Positions 7,655-9,519 of a stretch of DNA of 9,519 nt are shown piece by piece. The notes below the pieces were generated by a model. That model ran no database searches and was not told where the DNA came from. It was given only the letters and a program-made list of their open reading frames with translations. Source of the DNA: Desulfobacteraceae bacterium 4572_19 (lineage in GTDB: Bacteria; Desulfobacterota; Desulfobacteria; Desulfobacterales; NBLS01); assembly GCA_002084385.1 (NCBI GenBank), contig NBLS01000060.1:3754-13272 (forward strand). The letters run 5' to 3'. The first letter of the stretch is position 1. Each line of letters begins with the position of its first letter. The position numbers and the translations under genes were made by a program.

Positions 7655-9065
7655 AAATTCCGGCATCAAAGACCTTGCGAGATCATTATCAATACTTGCA
7701 GCATCTGGTTATCCGGTATTATTGGATAAATGGGAAGAACCTGTTTTAAAGAAAAAAAGAAAAAAAATTACTGTTTCTGTATGTGGTGCCAATCCGCATC
7801 CTAAACTTGATTCCGAGCCTGACACAAACAGTAAAAATGACAGTAAAAGTAAAAACAATAATCAAAACAGGAATATAAAATTAAAGAAGAAACCAACTGA
7901 AACTAATAATTTTAATAGTGCTAAAGAATCGGGCAGTTTATATAAATCAAATAATATTATTAAGTTAAAAGATAGCACCAATACTGTTGAAAATATAAAA
8001 ATTAATAACACTGAAAAGATTAAAACCGTACATTCCAATGTGCAACCTACTTTGAAAGTTGTTCAGGAAGGATTAAAATCAATACATTTACTTCATTCTC
8101 AAACAACAGAGGCACATAAACTATTTTTAGAGACCCAGGCTGAAGCTGGCAGAGCACTGCAAAGTATGATGGATAAAACAAAATTTTTAACTGATATACC
8201 TACAGAGTTTAATAGTGTAGCAACTGCCCCTCCTCAACCTGTAATCAATGCTGAATCGGTAACTGATAATTATAATAATTTATCAGCTACAACGAAAAGT
8301 GAAACTCTTAGCAATACGGTATCTAATGAAGATTCTTCTATTAATGAAAATTCTTATATTAATCATCATAATGAAATACCCGTTACAAAAAAAGATACCG
8401 CAATAAATAAAGCCCATTATAAAACACCGTCTGAAACCAATTCTAAAATAAAAACCGATGAAACTGTACAGGTAATTCTTGAGGTTGTAAGTTCCCTTAC
8501 AGGTTATCCAATTGAAATGCTTGATTTGGATATGGATATTGAATCTGACCTTGGTATAGATTCCATAAAAAGAGTTGAAATTTTATCAGCAGTTGAGGAA
8601 AAATTGCCGGAAGTAAATTCAATTTCTCCCGATGAAATGGGAACAATTAGAACTTTAGGACAAATAGCCAAACATCTTACAGGCTCGGAACAAAGCCTTA
8701 AATCAGATAGTTTACATTTACATAATTCAGAACCTGAACCCAATAATAGTGTTGAAATATTAAAACAAAACGATATTCAATTAAATTCAGCAAGAGAAGA
8801 AATTACAGAAAATTTGCTTAATGTTGTAAGTTCCCTTACGGGGTATCCTATCGATATGCTGGAAATTGAAATGGACATAGAATCAGATCTCGGTATTGAC
8901 TCTATTAAAAGAGTTGAAATTCTTTCAGCATTTGAAGAGTGTATGCCAAATACAAAATCTATTTCACCGGATATGATGGGCGAACTTAAAACTCTGAAAC
9001 ATATAATTGATTATCTTGATGATTCTCACCGGAAAAAAAAACTCCAAATTTCCTGTATTAGATGA
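7635..9065 (+). CDS. PfaA-like synthase, middle fragment: acyltransferase end, linker and two ACP domains
   Basis: Second frame of the interrupted synthase. Homology begins before the ATG, about base 7602 (KGIEKECTVLA, then MDASSGKNSGIKDLARSL), which is the C-terminal tail of the acyltransferase. The ATG at 7635 is therefore probably not a natural start, and no Shine-Dalgarno is seen. Residues 60-135 are an Asn/Lys/Ser-rich linker. Residues 140-182 form a helical stretch (QEGLKSIHLLHSQTTEAH) also typical of PUFA synthases. Two acyl carrier domains follow, each with DLGIDSIKRVEIL: phosphopantetheine Ser310 (base 8562) and Ser423 (base 8901). PfaA proteins usually carry several tandem ACPs; two is a low number. 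After SHRKKK the frame is lost at an A9 run and ends within a few codons, while the ketoreductase continues one frame over. It overlaps the previous frame by 20 nt. Confidence 0.85.
   Translation: MDASSGKNSGIKDLARSLSILAASGYPVLLDKWEEPVLKKKRKKITVSVCGANPHPKLDSEPDTNSKNDSKSKNNNQNRNIKLKKKPTETNNFNSAKESGSLYKSNNIIKLKDSTNTVENIKINNTEKIKTVHSNVQPTLKVVQEGLKSIHLLHSQTTEAHKLFLETQAEAGRALQSMMDKTKFLTDIPTEFNSVATAPPQPVINAESVTDNYNNLSATTKSETLSNTVSNEDSSINENSYINHHNEIPVTKKDTAINKAHYKTPSETNSKIKTDETVQVILEVVSSLTGYPIEMLDLDMDIESDLGIDSIKRVEILSAVEEKLPEVNSISPDEMGTIRTLGQIAKHLTGSEQSLKSDSLHLHNSEPEPNNSVEILKQNDIQLNSAREEITENLLNVVSSLTGYPIDMLEIEMDIESDLGIDSIKRVEILSAFEECMPNTKSISPDMMGELKTLKHIIDYLDDSHRKKKLQISCIR
8466..9017 (+). repeat. Tandem duplicated ACP-coding units
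   Basis: The two ACP domains (about 8466-8678 and 8811-9017) are homologous at DNA level with a period of 339 bp (113 codons). They share an identical 17-mer, GTTGTAAGTTCCCTTAC, at 8484 and 8823. Third positions have diverged elsewhere, so the duplication is not recent. The short inter-ACP linker is rich in Asn, Ser and Glu. Confidence 0.8.
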
Positions 9066-9519
9066 TATTTCTTGTTCTTTACATATAAATCGCCAGATAA
9101 TTTCTGTTAAAAAAGAACCCCTTAAAAATTCTAATGAATATAAAAATTTAAAAATAGTAATTCCAAGTGGCCATAAAACTGAAAAAATCACTAATATTGC
9201 TGGTCTTATTATACTTCCGGTATTAAATATCCTCCATGATAAGAGCAAATCTTTTAATGTTACTAAAAATATTCATGATGTAGCATTTGATGAAGACTTT
9301 CTAAAGAAAGCTTTTGAGTTTGCAAAAAAAGTTGCTGTGCCACTTTCCAAATCAGGAGAAAAAGGTGGTGCTTTATTTGCCACGGTATCCTTTATGGACG
9401 GCAGTTTTGGTTTTAACACAATTGATAAAAATCCTCCTTTATCAAATGATGCAAAATTAAACAGGCCGATAGTAGGCGGGCTTGCAGGTCTTGCCAAAAC
9501 AGCATCCATCGAATGGCCG
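9019..9519 (+). CDS. PfaA-like synthase, third fragment: start of ketoreductase region, 3'-partial
   Basis: Third frame of the same synthase, open from the stop at 9004 to the window end. The first ATG is at 9019 and overlaps the previous frame by 47 nt. Homology in this frame starts only after the A9 run, so that ATG is probably not a true start. The segment ends with GGALFATVSFMDGSFGFN and PIVGGLAGLAKTASIEWP, characteristic of the structural half of the ketoreductase in PfaA-type synthases; the NADPH-binding catalytic half lies beyond the window. It would reduce the 3-ketoacyl intermediate while bound to ACP. Together with the upstream pieces this gives the order KS-AT-ACP-ACP-KR. Confidence 0.75.
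   Translation, partial: MILTGKKNSKFPVLDDISCSLHINRQIISVKKEPLKNSNEYKNLKIVIPSGHKTEKITNIAGLIILPVLNILHDKSKSFNVTKNIHDVAFDEDFLKKAFEFAKKVAVPLSKSGEKGGALFATVSFMDGSFGFNTIDKNPPLSNDAKLNRPIVGGLAGLAKTASIEWP
9033..9041 (+). other. Run of nine A at the frame change between ACP2 and ketoreductase
   Basis: The reading CGG AAA AAA AAA CTC ends soon after at TGA (9063-9065). With one A fewer it reads CGG AAA AAA AAC TCC and continues open to the window end through ketoreductase sequence. The run is thus the exact site of a one-base shift: mutation, sequencing error, or a place where RNA polymerase slippage could restore the frame. Confidence 0.7.

Noticed and set aside
7635..9065. Independent stand-alone ACP protein
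   Set aside because: Its N-terminus is the tail of the acyltransferase with homology extending before the ATG, and no ribosome site is seen; it is a fragment of one synthase.

Overview
The window is AT-rich bacterial DNA. The 5' part carries a chemotaxis-type histidine kinase (CheA family) followed after 18 nt by a secreted trypsin-like protease with a fibronectin-III-like tail. The 3' part carries the beginning of a multidomain lipid/polyketide megasynthase of the PfaA (PUFA / 'secondary lipid' synthase) type. CheA, secreted trypsin-like protease with a C-terminal beta domain, and PfaA-like synthase in an AT-rich background suggest a Desulfobacterota (deltaproteobacterial) genome. That is an inference from gene content only, and no RNA gene is present to confirm it.

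Layout. Positions 2-1681 (+) hold a CheA-like kinase whose 5' end lies outside the window. Positions 1700-2515 (+) hold the protease, which appears to have lost about 100 internal residues, including the segment that should carry the catalytic Asp. Positions 2516-2686 are intergenic. Positions 2687-4323 (-) hold a compact three-gene operon, transcribed in the order GHKL-ATPase, STAS-like protein (DUF4325 type), PIN-domain protein. This is the most system-like part of the window: an anti-sigma-kinase-like switch pair attached to a putative ribonuclease. The PIN protein looks shortened at its C-terminus. Just upstream of the ATPase is a short open stretch that looks like the 3' end of a further gene, cut off where a repeat begins.

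Positions 4413-4842 are non-coding and densely structured: a 36-bp direct repeat, a long imperfect palindrome (4515-4680), a second palindrome (4677-4783), a small hairpin (4784-4812) and a recurring TGAACGSTTAC motif. This looks like one or more small non-autonomous palindromic elements between the two divergent transcription units.

Positions 5066-9519 (+) read as one interrupted PfaA-like gene with domains in the order ketosynthase, acyltransferase, linker, ACP, ACP, ketoreductase. Two lesions split it into three reading frames: a deletion plus frameshift inside the acyltransferase near 7600, and a +1 shift at a run of nine A at 9033-9041. It is either a decaying gene, a sequence/assembly error, or in the case of the A9 run possibly rescued by slippage. 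The gene continues beyond the window.

How the genes work together: CheA and the protease are probably co-transcribed, but no response regulator or adaptor is present to give a pathway. The ATPase, STAS and PIN genes overlap or nearly touch and should act together. The synthase is an independent unit.
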